Shown: positions 55,558 to 64,000, counted from the first letter of the stretch. The stretch is 64,000 bases of DNA from DAISKN01 sp963716925 (GCA_963716925.1 CAVQUX010000006.1:1-64000); one strand, 5' to 3'. Numbers and translations: made by a program. The notes: generated by a model from the sequence alone, not told the origin.

Positions 55558-56168
55558 CAGCTCGGCTCCAGTCCGCTCCTTCGCCTCCGGACGACGTGAA
55601 ACAGAACGGCGCCGACGGCCACCACCAGCGCCGCGAGGAGAACGTTCGCCGCGTTCGCGTGGAGATAACCGAGCGCTCGGTCTCCGTAGCGCACGGCGAG
55701 CCACGCCTCGCCGAAGTATCTCACCGTTCGACCCAGAGTGATCGCCGCGAGGAACCTTGGGACGGAGAGGCCCAGGGCCCCGGAAGAGAGAACGAAGATC
55801 TTGAACGGAAACGGCGGCGGGAGGATCGAAGGCAGCAGCACGGCGAAGGCGCCGTAGCGGCGCACGAGACCGAAGACCGACTGGATCCTCCCGTGGGGAA
55901 ACCGGCGCTCGAGGAACGAGAATCCCTTCCATCGAGCGAGGCCGTAGAGAAGGCTCGCGCCCGTGACCGAGCCCAGCATCGTCGTCAGGGCGTAGTAGAA
56001 GGCCCTGTCCGGGAAGCGGGCCCCGAAGTACAGCAGAAGGGCGTCGTTGATCTCGGGAAGCGAGAGCAGGGACGAGTCGAAGAACGCGATCCCGAACAGC
56101 CCGAACCCCGCGGTCCCGCTCGAGAGCCCGCGCACGAAAGCGTCGAGGGTCTCGGCGAGGCTCTCCAT
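55557..56168 (-). CDS. VTT/DedA-family membrane protein (YqaA-like)
   Basis: 203 residues. GLFGIAFFDSSLLSLPEINDALLL is followed by LTTMLGSVTGASLLYGLARWKG, RYGAFAVLLPSILPPPFPFKIFVLSSGALG (conserved re-entrant P-rich loop) and RFLAAITLGRTVRYFGEAWLA. DedA/VTT proteins flip lipids such as undecaprenyl phosphate or phosphatidylethanolamine, or act in membrane homeostasis. Overlaps amrB by three bases. Confidence 0.85.
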   Translation of the reverse strand: MESLAETLDAFVRGLSSGTAGFGLFGIAFFDSSLLSLPEINDALLLYFGARFPDRAFYYALTTMLGSVTGASLLYGLARWKGFSFLERRFPHGRIQSVFGLVRRYGAFAVLLPSILPPPFPFKIFVLSSGALGLSVPRFLAAITLGRTVRYFGEAWLAVRYGDRALGYLHANAANVLLAALVVAVGAVLFHVVRRRRSGLEPS

Positions 56169-56210
56169 CTCCAGAAAAGGCTCCGAAACGGCCCGAAGGA
56201 GAGGGCGGCC

Positions 56211-57779
56211 TCAGTCGAGAGTCACGGGGACCCAGGTGAACGTCGAACGTCCTCCGATCACCCGCTCGATGCGAAGCAGAACGTCGCCTCCCTGGGGCAC
56301 TTCGGAGAGGGTCCTCTGCAGATCATCGACGGTGCGGATCGGCTGCCGATTCGCTTCGATGAGGATGTCGCCCCTCCGGAGCCCGGCTTCCTCCGCCGGC
56401 CCGTCGGGGTCCACCTCCACCAGGACGACTCCCGCCTTGGAAGTGGCACTGAGCTCGCTCGCGAGCTGAGGCGTCAGGTTCTGTCCGCTGATTCCGAGAC
56501 GTCCCCTCTCACCCTCGAGGTCCCGAGGCGGAGCCGCGAACGCTTCCTCGACCGTTCGCTTGGCGACGGTCACTTTCGTAGAGGCGAGCTTGCCGTCCCG
56601 GTAGTACTTCACGTCCACGGTCTCTCCGGGGTGGACGTCCGCCACGAGATGCACCAGGTGGGTGTTCGAATCCACGGGCTTGCCGTTCAGCTCGACGATG
56701 ATGTCTCCCGCCTTGAGTCCGGCCTTCGCCGCGGGCGAGTCCTCGCCGAGGACGTCGGAGATCAAAGCTCCCCGCTTTCCCTCGAGTCCGAAGCTCTTCG
56801 CGAGCTCCGCGCTCAGGGGTTGGATCGAGACTCCCAGCCACCCGCGGGTCACCGTCCCTTCGGACACGAGCTGGTCGTAGATCTTCCGGGTCATGTTGGA
56901 CGGAATGGCGAAGCCGATCCCCATGCTGCCCCCGGAGTTGGAGATGATGTTCGAGTTGATGCCGATGACCTGGCCCTTCATATTGACCAGCGGTCCCCCG
57001 GAGTTCCCCGGGTTGATTGCCGCATCGGTCTGCACGAAATCGTCGTAGGTGCCCTGCCCGATCACCCTTCCCTTCGCGCTCACGATCCCGGCGGTCACCG
57101 TGTGGCCGAAGCCGAAGGGATTGCCCATCGCCAGCACCCACTCGCCGACGAGGAGAGCGTCCGAATCGCCGAAGTCCACGTGGTGGAAGGTTTCGCTGGC
57201 GTTCGTCTTGATCCTGAGGACCGCCAGGTCCGTGGCCGGGTCCGTTCCGACGACCTCCGCCTTGAAACGGCGCTCGTCCGAGAACTGGATCTCGATCTCG
57301 TCCGCGTTCTCGACGACGTGGTTGTTGGTAACGACGTAGCCCCGCTGGTCGATGATCACTCCCGAACCGAGACTCCGGCGGCGCTGGTCCGGCTGATCCC
57401 GGAAGAAGCGCTCGAAGAACTCGTCGAACGGTCCGCCCGTCGGGGGGTGAAACGCCTCTCCCGCCTTTTGCTCGGTGAAGACGTTCACCACCGCGGGCTT
57501 CAGGGTCTCCGCGACCGAAGCGAACGCCCGGGAGAGGTCGTCGACGTCGGGCAGCTGGGTGTTGCGCGCGGTGCCCTTGGGGGTTTCGGCTACCGACGGA
57601 GTCGATACCCGCGACGGCCCCGCGGGCACGGACGGGGCGGCGGCGGTCTCTTCCTGGCTGGACTGCCACCCGGAGGTCGTGGGTCCCACGGCGATGACGA
57701 GCGCCGCGAAGAGGGCGGCGATCCCCGCGGCCAAAGCCAGCGGACGCAACCGCCCCGAACGATTCGAGTTCATGGTCAT
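56211..57779 (-). CDS. Do-family periplasmic serine protease (DegP/HtrA)
   Basis: 522 residues. A single N-terminal membrane or signal segment (LALAAGIAALFAALVIAVG) and a Thr/Pro-rich linker precede a trypsin-like domain. The catalytic His is in VTNNHVVENADE (about 151), Asp in DPATDLAVLRI (about 183) and Ser in INPGNSGGPL (about 257). Two PDZ domains follow (GVSIQPLSAELAKSFGL and GISGQNLTPQLASEL). It degrades misfolded envelope proteins. Start at 57779 or 57773. Confidence 0.93.
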   Translation of the reverse strand: MTMNSNRSGRLRPLALAAGIAALFAALVIAVGPTTSGWQSSQEETAAAPSVPAGPSRVSTPSVAETPKGTARNTQLPDVDDLSRAFASVAETLKPAVVNVFTEQKAGEAFHPPTGGPFDEFFERFFRDQPDQRRRSLGSGVIIDQRGYVVTNNHVVENADEIEIQFSDERRFKAEVVGTDPATDLAVLRIKTNASETFHHVDFGDSDALLVGEWVLAMGNPFGFGHTVTAGIVSAKGRVIGQGTYDDFVQTDAAINPGNSGGPLVNMKGQVIGINSNIISNSGGSMGIGFAIPSNMTRKIYDQLVSEGTVTRGWLGVSIQPLSAELAKSFGLEGKRGALISDVLGEDSPAAKAGLKAGDIIVELNGKPVDSNTHLVHLVADVHPGETVDVKYYRDGKLASTKVTVAKRTVEEAFAAPPRDLEGERGRLGISGQNLTPQLASELSATSKAGVVLVEVDPDGPAEEAGLRRGDILIEANRQPIRTVDDLQRTLSEVPQGGDVLLRIERVIGGRSTFTWVPVTLD

Positions 57780-57860
57780 CGGTTTCTCCAGACGCGAATT
57801 CTTCAGACGCCGAGATTCTGCACGGAAAAGCAACCTATTATAGCAAGGCGCGCGACCGAC

Positions 57861-58625
57861 TCAGAGGATGAGCGCAATCATCTGCTCGTGGAGGGCGGTA
57901 TTGGAGGCCACGACCGCGCCCTTCCGGTAGTGAAATGGTTCCCCGGCAAGGTCGGAGACCCGCCCGCCCGCCTCTTCCACGATGAGGGCTCCGGCGGCGG
58001 TATCCCACGGTCCGAGCTTCTCCTCCCAGAATCCGTCGAAGCGGCCGGCGGCGACGTGACAGAGGTCGAGGGCGGCGGAGCCGTCTCGACGGATGGCGCG
58101 GGAGGCGCCCATGAAGCGGTTGAAGAGCCTGAGGTTTCGCGTGAGATCCTCCCTGAGGTCGTACGGAAACCCCGTGACCAGGAGGGCGTCGCCCAGTCTC
58201 GTCGTCGCGGAGACTCCGAGTCTCCGGCCGTTCAGGAACGCTCCCCTGCCCCTGGCCGCGGTGAACAGCTCTTTGCGGAGGGGGTCGTAGACCGCGCCGG
58301 CCGTGACCTCTTGGCCCTCCTCGCAGGCGATCGACACCGCGAAGACCGGATAGCCGTGCGCGAAATTGGTCGTTCCGTCAAGGGGGTCGATGATGAAACG
58401 GAAGCCAGACTCGCCGCTCTCCTCCCCCCCCTCTTCGGCGAGAATCGCGGCCCCGGGAAACCGCCGCTTGAGGATTCCGACCACCTCCTTCTCGGAGGCG
58501 ACGTCGGCCTCGGTGACCAGGTTCAGGGCGCCCTTGAAGGAAATTCGGAACTTGCCGCCGAAGTAAGTCTCGAGAACATCTCCGCCGGCGAGCGCGGCTT
58601 CGACGAGGACCGCGAGCGGTTTCAT
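57861..58625 (-). CDS. suhB: Inositol-1-monophosphatase family protein
   Basis: 254 residues. Metal-binding motifs: LAEEGGEES, FIIDPLDGTTNFAHGYP and GPWDTAAGALIVEEAGG. Matches SuhB, a phosphatase of inositol and similar sugars that also acts in rRNA antitermination in Escherichia coli. Downstream of an RsbW-like gene, 13 bases apart. Confidence 0.93.
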   Translation of the reverse strand: MKPLAVLVEAALAGGDVLETYFGGKFRISFKGALNLVTEADVASEKEVVGILKRRFPGAAILAEEGGEESGESGFRFIIDPLDGTTNFAHGYPVFAVSIACEEGQEVTAGAVYDPLRKELFTAARGRGAFLNGRRLGVSATTRLGDALLVTGFPYDLREDLTRNLRLFNRFMGASRAIRRDGSAALDLCHVAAGRFDGFWEEKLGPWDTAAGALIVEEAGGRVSDLAGEPFHYRKGAVVASNTALHEQMIALIL

Positions 58626-58638
58626 CGGAACGGGCGGG

Positions 58639-59085
58639 TCAACTCGAGGGCGCGCCGTTCACGCGTTTCATCATCGTGACCCGGGTTCCCCGTTTCGGCT
58701 CGAAGCGATAGCTGACCTCGTCCATGAAGTTCTTCATGAAGAAGATGCCGCGTCCGCTCGCACGCAGGAGGTTCTCTTCGGCCAGCGGATCGGGGACCTT
58801 GTCGGGGTTGAAGCCTTCCCCTTCGTCCTCGACCTCCACGGTGAACTCCGGCGCCTGGTACTCGAAACGAACGATGACCCGCTTCGTCGGATCGAGCTTG
58901 TTTCCGTGGCGGACGGCGTTGGTCACCGACTCTCGGATGGCGACACTCATCCAATGAGCGGAGTCCGCGTCGAAGCCGACCTGAGACGACAAAGACTCGA
59001 ATACGACCTGGACCAGATCGACCATCTCGAAGCTGCTCTGGATGTCGATCGTGACACTTCCTGGTTTCGTCCGGCTCGTCTCCAA
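58639..59085 (-). CDS. ATP-binding anti-sigma-factor-like kinase (RsbW/SpoIIAB family)
   Basis: 148 residues. Only the GHKL ATPase core: AIRESVTNAVRHGNK (N box), VEDEGEGFNPDKV (G1) and SGRGIFFMKNFMDEV (G2). Such small kinases bind sigma factors or STAS antagonists. No sigma factor or antagonist gene is adjacent. Start at 59085 (METSRTKPG) is one option; an in-frame Met nearer the core exists at residue 21. Divergent from aroA. Confidence 0.82.
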   Translation of the reverse strand: METSRTKPGSVTIDIQSSFEMVDLVQVVFESLSSQVGFDADSAHWMSVAIRESVTNAVRHGNKLDPTKRVIVRFEYQAPEFTVEVEDEGEGFNPDKVPDPLAEENLLRASGRGIFFMKNFMDEVSYRFEPKRGTRVTMMKRVNGAPSS

Positions 59086-59202
59086 TCGAGGCTCCGAGGC
59101 CGTAGGCTACAGGAATCGAGTGCCCAACACAAGATCGCCGGACCGCGCGCGGGATCGACACGGGCTCGCTCGCCCGCGAGGGAGCGTGTTACCATTCCAT
59201 GA

Positions 59203-60498
59203 ATGAAATCCGAGCTACGGGCGCGGCTGCGTGGCCGCTTCGAGCCGCCGGGCGACAAGTCCATCGGCCACCGACTCGCGCTGCTCGCGGCGCTCGCCTC
59301 GGGTCGTTCGCGGCTCGAGGGTTTCCCCCCGGGTCAGGATTGCGCTTCCACGCTTTCGGTCCTTCGGGCCCTCTCGGTCGATATCTCCCGGGACGGGGAT
59401 GCCGTCGAGATCCAAGGGCGAGGTCTCGAAGGACTGAAGGCCCCGAGAACCGATCTCGACTGCGGGAACTCGGGATCGACGGCGCGCATGGTCGGAGGCG
59501 TCCTCGCGGGTCAGCCGTTCACGAGCCGGCTGGTTGGAGACGAGAGTCTTTCCCGGCGCCCTTTGAATCGCGTGGTCGTCCCGCTGACCCGCATGGGGGC
59601 CTCGATCGAGACGACGAACGGTTTTCTCCCGATGACCATTACCGGGGGGCGCAAGCTCCGGAGCATCGACTACGAGCTTCCGGTCGCGAGCGCCCAGGTG
59701 AAGACGGCGGTGCTGCTCGCGGGCCTGTTCGCCGACGGCATCACCCGGGTGAAGGAGACCGTCCCTTCGAGGAACCACACGGAGCTGGCGCTCCTGGCGT
59801 TCGGCGCTTCACCCGTCATCCGCCCGGGCGAGGTGGAGATCCGGGGGGGAGCTTCCCTGTCGCCGGGAAGGTTCGCCATCCCCGGGGATATCTCGTCCGC
59901 CGCGTTCTTCATCGGAGCGGCTGCGTTCCTCCCGGGCTCGGAGCTCGTGGTCGAGAACGTGGGGCTGAACCCGACGCGGGCCGCTTTTCTCGAGGCGCTG
60001 AAGGCGATGGGAGCCGACATCCAGGTGGAGGCGGTGCGGAGCGCGAGCTCCCCGAGCGGAGACGAGCCCCAGGGCCGGATCATCGTCCGCGGACGGGAGC
60101 TCCAGGGAGTCGCGATTCCGCGGGAGCGGGTCCCGGCGCTCATCGACGAGCTTCCGATCCTCGCGGTCGTCGCCGCCTTCGCCTCCGGCGCCACCCGCGT
60201 CGAAGGCGCCGCCGAGCTTCGAGTCAAGGAGAGCGATCGACTTTCCGCCATCGTCGAGGGTCTTCGCGCCCTCGGCGCCGACGTCACCGAGTTCGAGGAC
60301 GGGTTCGAGATTCGAGGCGACGGCGCCCGACGAGCGCTCCGGCCCGCGAGTCTCCGTAGCTTCGGCGACCACCGGATGGTGATGGCCTGGGCCGTCGCCG
60401 CTCTCGGCGTCGAGGGGGAGTGCGCCATCGATCACCTCGATCAGGTGAAGATCTCCTACCCCGGGTTCTGGCAGACGCTGGACCGATTGGTGTGCTGA
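59203..60498 (+). CDS. aroA: 3-phosphoshikimate 1-carboxyvinyltransferase (EPSP synthase)
   Basis: 431 residues. FEPPGDKSIGHRLALLAALA binds phosphoshikimate and PEP (Lys and Arg), LDCGNSGSTARMVGGVLAG, IPGDISSAAFFIGAA, RVKESDRLSAI and SFGDHRMVMAWA complete the set. It makes EPSP in the shikimate pathway. Operon with aroK and a phosphoesterase (overlapping). Confidence 0.97.
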   Translation: MKSELRARLRGRFEPPGDKSIGHRLALLAALASGRSRLEGFPPGQDCASTLSVLRALSVDISRDGDAVEIQGRGLEGLKAPRTDLDCGNSGSTARMVGGVLAGQPFTSRLVGDESLSRRPLNRVVVPLTRMGASIETTNGFLPMTITGGRKLRSIDYELPVASAQVKTAVLLAGLFADGITRVKETVPSRNHTELALLAFGASPVIRPGEVEIRGGASLSPGRFAIPGDISSAAFFIGAAAFLPGSELVVENVGLNPTRAAFLEALKAMGADIQVEAVRSASSPSGDEPQGRIIVRGRELQGVAIPRERVPALIDELPILAVVAAFASGATRVEGAAELRVKESDRLSAIVEGLRALGADVTEFEDGFEIRGDGARRALRPASLRSFGDHRMVMAWAVAALGVEGECAIDHLDQVKISYPGFWQTLDRLVC

Positions 60499-61028
60499 CC
60501 GTGACCGCGGCGACGGCGACCGAGCGCTTCTTCCTGATTGGATTCATGGGCACGGGGAAGACCACCCTCGGACGTCAGGTGGCGGAGCGGATGGGACTCT
60601 CGTTCGTCGACCTCGACGAGCGCATCGAGCGGTCGAGCGGAATGAGCGTCTCCGAGATTTTCGACAAGGAGGGAGAAGCGGGGTTCCGCCGACGCGAGAC
60701 CCAGGCGCTCCTCGAGCTGGTGGAGACGCCGGAGCCGACCCTGGTCGCGACCGGAGGCGGCGCTTTCACCGTGGATGCCAATCGCCTCCTGATGAAGTCG
60801 GCTGGCGTCGTCGTGTGGCTCGACGTCCCCATCGGCGAGATCCTGGCCCGGATCGAGGGCGGAGAACGGCCCCTGTGGAAGACCCCGGCGGAGGTCCTGG
60901 CGCTCCACGAGCGACGACGGGGGTCTTATCAGCAAGCGCACCACCGACTCGCTCTCGACGGCGCCGGGCCCGACGAGGCAGCGGAGCGCCTTCACCGACT
61001 GCTCCTCGGCTGTCGAAGGACTTCATGA
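60492..61028 (+). CDS. aroK: Shikimate kinase
   Basis: 178 residues from GTG 60492, overlapping aroA by seven bases (GTG 60501 is an alternative). P-loop IGFMGTGKTTLGR, then FVDLDERIERSSGMSVSEIF, FRRRETQALLEL and VATGGGAFT are shikimate kinase motifs, with Arg in the shikimate-binding site of FRRRE. Phosphorylates shikimate just before the AroA step. Confidence 0.94.
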   Translation: MLTVTAATATERFFLIGFMGTGKTTLGRQVAERMGLSFVDLDERIERSSGMSVSEIFDKEGEAGFRRRETQALLELVETPEPTLVATGGGAFTVDANRLLMKSAGVVVWLDVPIGEILARIEGGERPLWKTPAEVLALHERRRGSYQQAHHRLALDGAGPDEAAERLHRLLLGCRRTS

Positions 61029-61780
61029 AGTATCTGATTCTCAGCGATATCCATTCGAATCTGGAGGCGCTCACGGCAGTCCTTCGCCGCGTCCGAAGGA
61101 AGCGCTTCGACCGGGTCGTGGTCCTCGGCGACCTCGTGGGCTACGGAGCGGATCCCAATCCGATCGTGGACAAGGTACGGAAGCTCAAGCGGGCGATCAT
61201 CATTCGAGGCAACCACGACAAGGTCTGCAGCGGACTCGAGGCCGGCGAGATGTTCAACAAGGTGGCGCTCGAGTCGGCTCGATGGACCGAGAAGAAGCTC
61301 CTACCACGCCACCGGAACTGGCTTCGGGCTCTTCCCAAGGGTCCGGTGCGGGTGGACGACACGTTCTCCATCTCTCACGGCACGCCCCTCGACGAGGACG
61401 CTTACATCTTCGGAGAGATCGAAGCGCTGAACATGTTCCCGTACTTCACCACCTCTATCTGTTTCTTCGGCCACAGCCACTTCCCGGTGGTGTTCGGGCT
61501 CGACGAGCAATCGCTCACGACCTACATCCCGCCGCGGGAAGGCCAGAACGGCGCAAGCTACAAAGTGAAGCTCAAGAACGGCACGCGGTACCTCATCAAC
61601 CCCGGCTCCATCGGCCAGCCGCGCGATGGCGACAACCGCGCGAGCTTCGGAATCCTCGACACCGCGCGGATGACGATGACCATTTACCGGGTGGCCTATG
61701 CCTACGAGAAGACCCAGGCGAAGATCCGGGCCGCGGGACTGCCGGCACCGTTGGCGGACCGCCTCGCGCTAGGCAGGTAA
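61025..61780 (+). CDS. Metallophosphoesterase, YfcE/calcineurin-like
   Basis: 251 residues. Metal-binding motifs in order: LILSDIHSNLEAL, VVLGDLVGYGADP, IIRGNHDKV, SISHGTP and FGHSHFPVVF. Substrate unknown; probably a phosphodiesterase or protein phosphatase. Overlaps aroK by four bases (ATGA). Confidence 0.9.
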   Translation: MKYLILSDIHSNLEALTAVLRRVRRKRFDRVVVLGDLVGYGADPNPIVDKVRKLKRAIIIRGNHDKVCSGLEAGEMFNKVALESARWTEKKLLPRHRNWLRALPKGPVRVDDTFSISHGTPLDEDAYIFGEIEALNMFPYFTTSICFFGHSHFPVVFGLDEQSLTTYIPPREGQNGASYKVKLKNGTRYLINPGSIGQPRDGDNRASFGILDTARMTMTIYRVAYAYEKTQAKIRAAGLPAPLADRLALGR

Positions 61781-61784
61781 GCAG

Positions 61785-61801
61785 CGGGGCCCGGAGGGCC
61801 C
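61785..61801. terminator. Perfect GC hairpin after the phosphoesterase gene
   Basis: GGGGCCC, loop GGA, GGGCCCC: a seven-base stem within five bases of the stop. No T tract. Confidence 0.4.
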
Positions 61802-61935
61802 CTCCTCCCCGCGCGGAGCCGTCAGCGGTCGCGCAGCGCGAAGCGCGAAGCGACGCCGCCGGGGGTGGGGCCCCGGCGATTTGAAAAAGAGCGCGGGGAA
61901 CGAGCGAGCGAAGAGCGAGCGAGTAACTAAATAAT

Positions 61936-61984
61936 GAAGCCCTCGAGTGCCAGCAGCATGCGGGGACCAGCACCCGAGGGCTTC
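61936..61984. terminator. Long hairpin in the aro-operon/hypothetical-gene convergent gap
   Basis: GAAGCCCTCG (61936-61945) and CGAGGGCTTC (61975-61984) pair perfectly over ten bases. After one A-C mismatch, GTGC/GCAC adds four more. The loop is 19 bases. A T6 run follows at about 62003-62008 on the plus strand. Likely terminator for either strand, or a small structured RNA. Confidence 0.5.
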
Positions 61985-62018
61985 GTGTCCGGCGGGACTT
62001 ACTTTTTTGTGGGGGAAA

Positions 62019-62357
62019 TCATTCGTTGACGGCGCGGTTGATCGCTCGGCGCAGGCCGTGCTCTCCGGCGCCACGTCCTTCATCCGAAGGCGTGGTGCCG
62101 AACCGCAGAACGAAGCGCCCTCCAGTAGACAGCGAGAGACTGTCGATGAGCCTGCGCGTCAAATCCTGCCATCGCCAGCTGCGCTTCCGTCCCATGAGAC
62201 CCCGGAGAGTTCTCCGAAGCTCCGGGTCGGCGGCGGAGTACGAGACTTCGCCTTCGGCGGCACGGATTCCAATGTGGAAGCGGATTCTTCCCACGCGCTC
62301 CGAACCGCGGTAGATGCCGATGCCGAACTCCTGCGTATCGAGCAATGCCATCGCCAT
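62019..62357 (-). CDS. Hypothetical protein, about 112 residues
   Basis: A good ribosome binding site (AAGGAG) lies nine bases upstream of the start (ATG 62357, or ATG 62351). The protein opens with a beta-strand-rich part (GIGIYRGSERVGRIRFHIGI) and has a basic middle (GLMGRKRSWRWQDLTRRL). No known domain is visible. Convergent with the aro operon. The 292 bases upstream (62358-62649) hold nothing I can support; a short open frame there is discussed as rejected. Confidence 0.55.
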   Translation of the reverse strand: MAMALLDTQEFGIGIYRGSERVGRIRFHIGIRAAEGEVSYSAADPELRRTLRGLMGRKRSWRWQDLTRRLIDSLSLSTGGRFVLRFGTTPSDEGRGAGEHGLRRAINRAVNE

Positions 62358-62649
62358 TTTCGCTGACTCCTTTTTAGAAGCCCCCGGGCATTTCGGGTTC
62401 TTCTTCAGAGTTAGTGTTCGTGGTTATGTCACCCTAGAAAAGCAAGATTCGTGCCCTTAGACGCCCTGAGAGGGCCACAGAATCGTGGGGCTCGTCCTGG
62501 CGACACCCCCATTTATCGCGGTGGTTTCCGATCCCCCGGGGGCACGCATTGAAAAGCGAACGACACATTTCAGACTCGACGTTGGGAATCCCCCACGTCT
62601 CGCCGAAGGCTTCTCCCCCCTTGGAAGGCAACCTCAAGAAGGCGAAAGA

Positions 62650-63591
62650 CTAAGACGCATAGAACCGGGAGCGGGCAATCTCCCACACGGTCTCCGACTC
62701 CGCGCCGTGGAATGCCACCTCGACCGAAAGACCTCGGGGAGCCCACATGCGCGGGTCCGTGGGACCGAAGAGCGCAATCGTCCGGGCCCCTACCGCGGCG
62801 GCGAGGTGGGTTAGCCCCGAGTCATTGCCGACGAATCCCCGAGAGAACGAAAGCAGCGCCGCCAGGACCGGCAGAGGCAGCTCGCGGGCCACGGGGGCGG
62901 CGACGAGCCGCGCGAGGCAGGCTACGACCTCCCCGTCCGCCTCGCCCTCTATCCAGACGAACGGCCGATTCTCCCGCCGGAGGCGAAGCGCGAGCGCCTG
63001 GAATCGCTCCGCCGGCCAGTTCTTTCGCGGGCTCCCGCTCGAAGGATGGAGGGCAATCCAATCGAAGGAAGAAAGTCCGTTTCGACCGAGAAAGTCGAGA
63101 GCCGCAAGCCGACTCTCCTCTTCGATGTCGACCTCGGGGGGCGGCGCCTCACCGACGACACCAAGGGGCGAGAGCAGACGATACAGGTGGTCGGCCGCAT
63201 GGACGCCTTCGGGAGGATGCGGGCTCGCGTGGAGGAGGGGAATCGAGAGCCGCGCCAGCTTTTCCGCGAGAAGCGGGAGGTTGGACCAGGCGAGCACCAG
63301 CTCGAATCCCCGGAGGAACGACAGCAGCTCCGCGTCGTCCGCCGACTCCTGGAACAGCGGGCGAAATCGGGCCCTGTCGATCGAGTGGACGCGGCTCGAA
63401 AGCCGGGGGCTCGCGGCGAGCTGGATCGCGGGCTCCGTTCCGAGGAGCTCGACCTCCCCCATCGGACCCACTAATTGCCGGAGAGCGGCGATCGCCGGGA
63501 GAGCGAGGATCGTGTCGCCGAGGGCGCCGGCGCGAACCGCGAGGATGCGCCGACCCGTGATCGATGGTAGACTACCGCCAGCGCCGAGCAT
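62650..63591 (-). CDS. GT9 family glycosyltransferase (heptosyltransferase-like)
   Basis: 313 residues. RILAVRAGALGDTILALPAIAAL opens the family (nucleotide-sugar heptosyltransferases and relatives), then IALHPSSGSPRKNWPAERFQ and FVGNDSGLTHLAAAVGARTIALFGPTDP bind the donor. Length a little short of WaaC/WaaF. Probably adds a heptose or other sugar to LPS or a surface glycan. Divergent from the TPR gene with 26 bases between. Confidence 0.87.
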   Translation of the reverse strand: MLGAGGSLPSITGRRILAVRAGALGDTILALPAIAALRQLVGPMGEVELLGTEPAIQLAASPRLSSRVHSIDRARFRPLFQESADDAELLSFLRGFELVLAWSNLPLLAEKLARLSIPLLHASPHPPEGVHAADHLYRLLSPLGVVGEAPPPEVDIEEESRLAALDFLGRNGLSSFDWIALHPSSGSPRKNWPAERFQALALRLRRENRPFVWIEGEADGEVVACLARLVAAPVARELPLPVLAALLSFSRGFVGNDSGLTHLAAAVGARTIALFGPTDPRMWAPRGLSVEVAFHGAESETVWEIARSRFYAS

Positions 63592-63617
63592 CCGTTCAAA
63601 TTTCGGGAGAGGTTCCT

Positions 63618-63944
63618 ATGAAGTGGACGCGAGTTCTTGCCCTGACCTTCTCGGCCATTCTAGCGATGGTCTGTATCGCGGCGGCACAAGACGACGCGCA
63701 GGCGTCGATGGAGCGAGCCAAGAGGCACTATGCCAGTCGCGACTACCGGGCCGCAATCACGGAGCTGACAAGGACCGTCGAGCTCGACCCCACTCGGGCC
63801 GACGCGCTGTACCTGCTCGGCTACAGTCACAACATGCTCCGACAGTACCGGGATGCCGTGGAAGCCTTCGGCCGCGCGTTCCAGGCGGATCCAACGTTCG
63901 ATCCTCGAACGATCTACCAGGCGCGAACCGAAGAACCGATGTAG
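63618..63944 (+). CDS. Secreted TPR protein
   Basis: 108 residues. A cleavable signal peptide (RVLALTFSAILAMVCIAAAQ, cut near Ala-Gln) is followed by two tetratricopeptide repeats: AKRHYASRDYRAAITELTRTVELDP and ADALYLLGYSHNMLRQYRDAV. Scaffold in the periplasm. Start at 63618 with GGAGAGG upstream. Confidence 0.8.
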   Translation: MKWTRVLALTFSAILAMVCIAAAQDDAQASMERAKRHYASRDYRAAITELTRTVELDPTRADALYLLGYSHNMLRQYRDAVEAFGRAFQADPTFDPRTIYQARTEEPM

Positions 63945-63960
63945 GCGATCCGGAGCGATC

Positions 63961-64000
63961 TCACTTCCGCGCTACCAGTTCGTACTGCTCCTCGTACATG
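63961..64000 (-). CDS. 3' end of a minus-strand gene, cut by the window edge
   Basis: Only the last codons are present: MYEEQYELVARK then TGA at 63963-63961. Function cannot be told. Confidence 0.3.
   Translation of the reverse strand, partial: MYEEQYELVARK

Noticed and set aside
54543..58679. Open frame of almost 1380 codons opposite amrB, VTT, htrA and suhB
   Set aside because: Lies entirely antisense to four well-supported genes; low-complexity Arg/Ser then Glu/Val wording and no recognisable fold.
62434..62637. 67-codon minus-strand open frame upstream of the hypothetical gene at 62019
   Set aside because: No ribosome binding site, no homology-like pattern, and ends in a random-looking tail.

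Overview
The window is a GC-rich stretch of Gram-negative bacterial DNA. It looks like a metagenomic contig made of two unlike parts. Bases 1 to about 9250 carry scattered housekeeping and small-enzyme genes of proteobacterial flavour: mnmC, a prpF-like isomerase, a LysE-type exporter, GFA, GNAT, VOC and HAD genes. This part ends inside the C-terminal end of an adenylation/carrier-protein gene, where a different, N-terminally truncated gene begins. From about 9250 to 64000 the content fits an organism with an exosortase-A (PEP-CTERM) type surface system, possibly Acidobacteriota. The taxonomic calls are inferences from gene content.

9.25-25.6 kb is an exopolysaccharide locus. It holds a lyase-like fragment, a secreted beta-helix protein, and a five-gene minus-strand operon (17106 to 11548) of adenylation enzyme, acyl-CoA-dehydrogenase-like flavoprotein, MBOAT acyltransferase, SGNH protein and carrier protein. 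Divergent to it are a polyprenyl-phosphate sugar transferase and a nucleotide-sugar dehydrogenase, followed by the two-component pair PrsK/PrsR and a PHP-domain protein. The adenylation enzyme carries the ten-residue specificity code of PltF/RedM-type L-proline ligases. The flavoprotein has the active-site arrangement of PltE/RedW-type prolyl-carrier dehydrogenases. I therefore propose a Dlt-like machine that makes pyrrole-2-carboxyl (or prolyl) thioester and transfers it onto a surface polysaccharide. This is the most interesting system in the window.

25.6-35.4 kb holds HicAB joined to a HIT gene, an MDR oxidoreductase, dTDP-rhamnose genes rfbA/rfbC, a carbon-nitrogen hydrolase, an HPr-rel-A cluster (small Tat-like protein, PqqD-like, HprK-related kinase, nucleotidyltransferase), an NhaC-type antiporter and a two-gene nucleotidyltransferase/small-partner pair. 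35.4-43.5 kb is a second surface-glycan block: asnB amidotransferase, radical SAM, hexapeptide transferase, epimerase, two tandem paralogous lipoproteins and a GT2.

43.5-64 kb is mostly housekeeping: gatC-gatA, an APC transporter, thiL, a probable 6S RNA after zapA, the thrS-infC-rpmI-rplT block with an apparent ATC start on infC, tRNA-Val, a GspE/PilB ATPase, AMMECR1/MEMO genes, a DedA-like protein, HtrA, suhB, an RsbW-like kinase, aroA-aroK-phosphoesterase, GT9 and a TPR protein.

At least sixteen genes, including the essential thrS and gatA, show single-base frame breaks. These cluster in 0.4-9.2, 11.5-17.1 and 42-46.6 kb and most likely reflect sequence errors, so I describe these genes as their repaired products.
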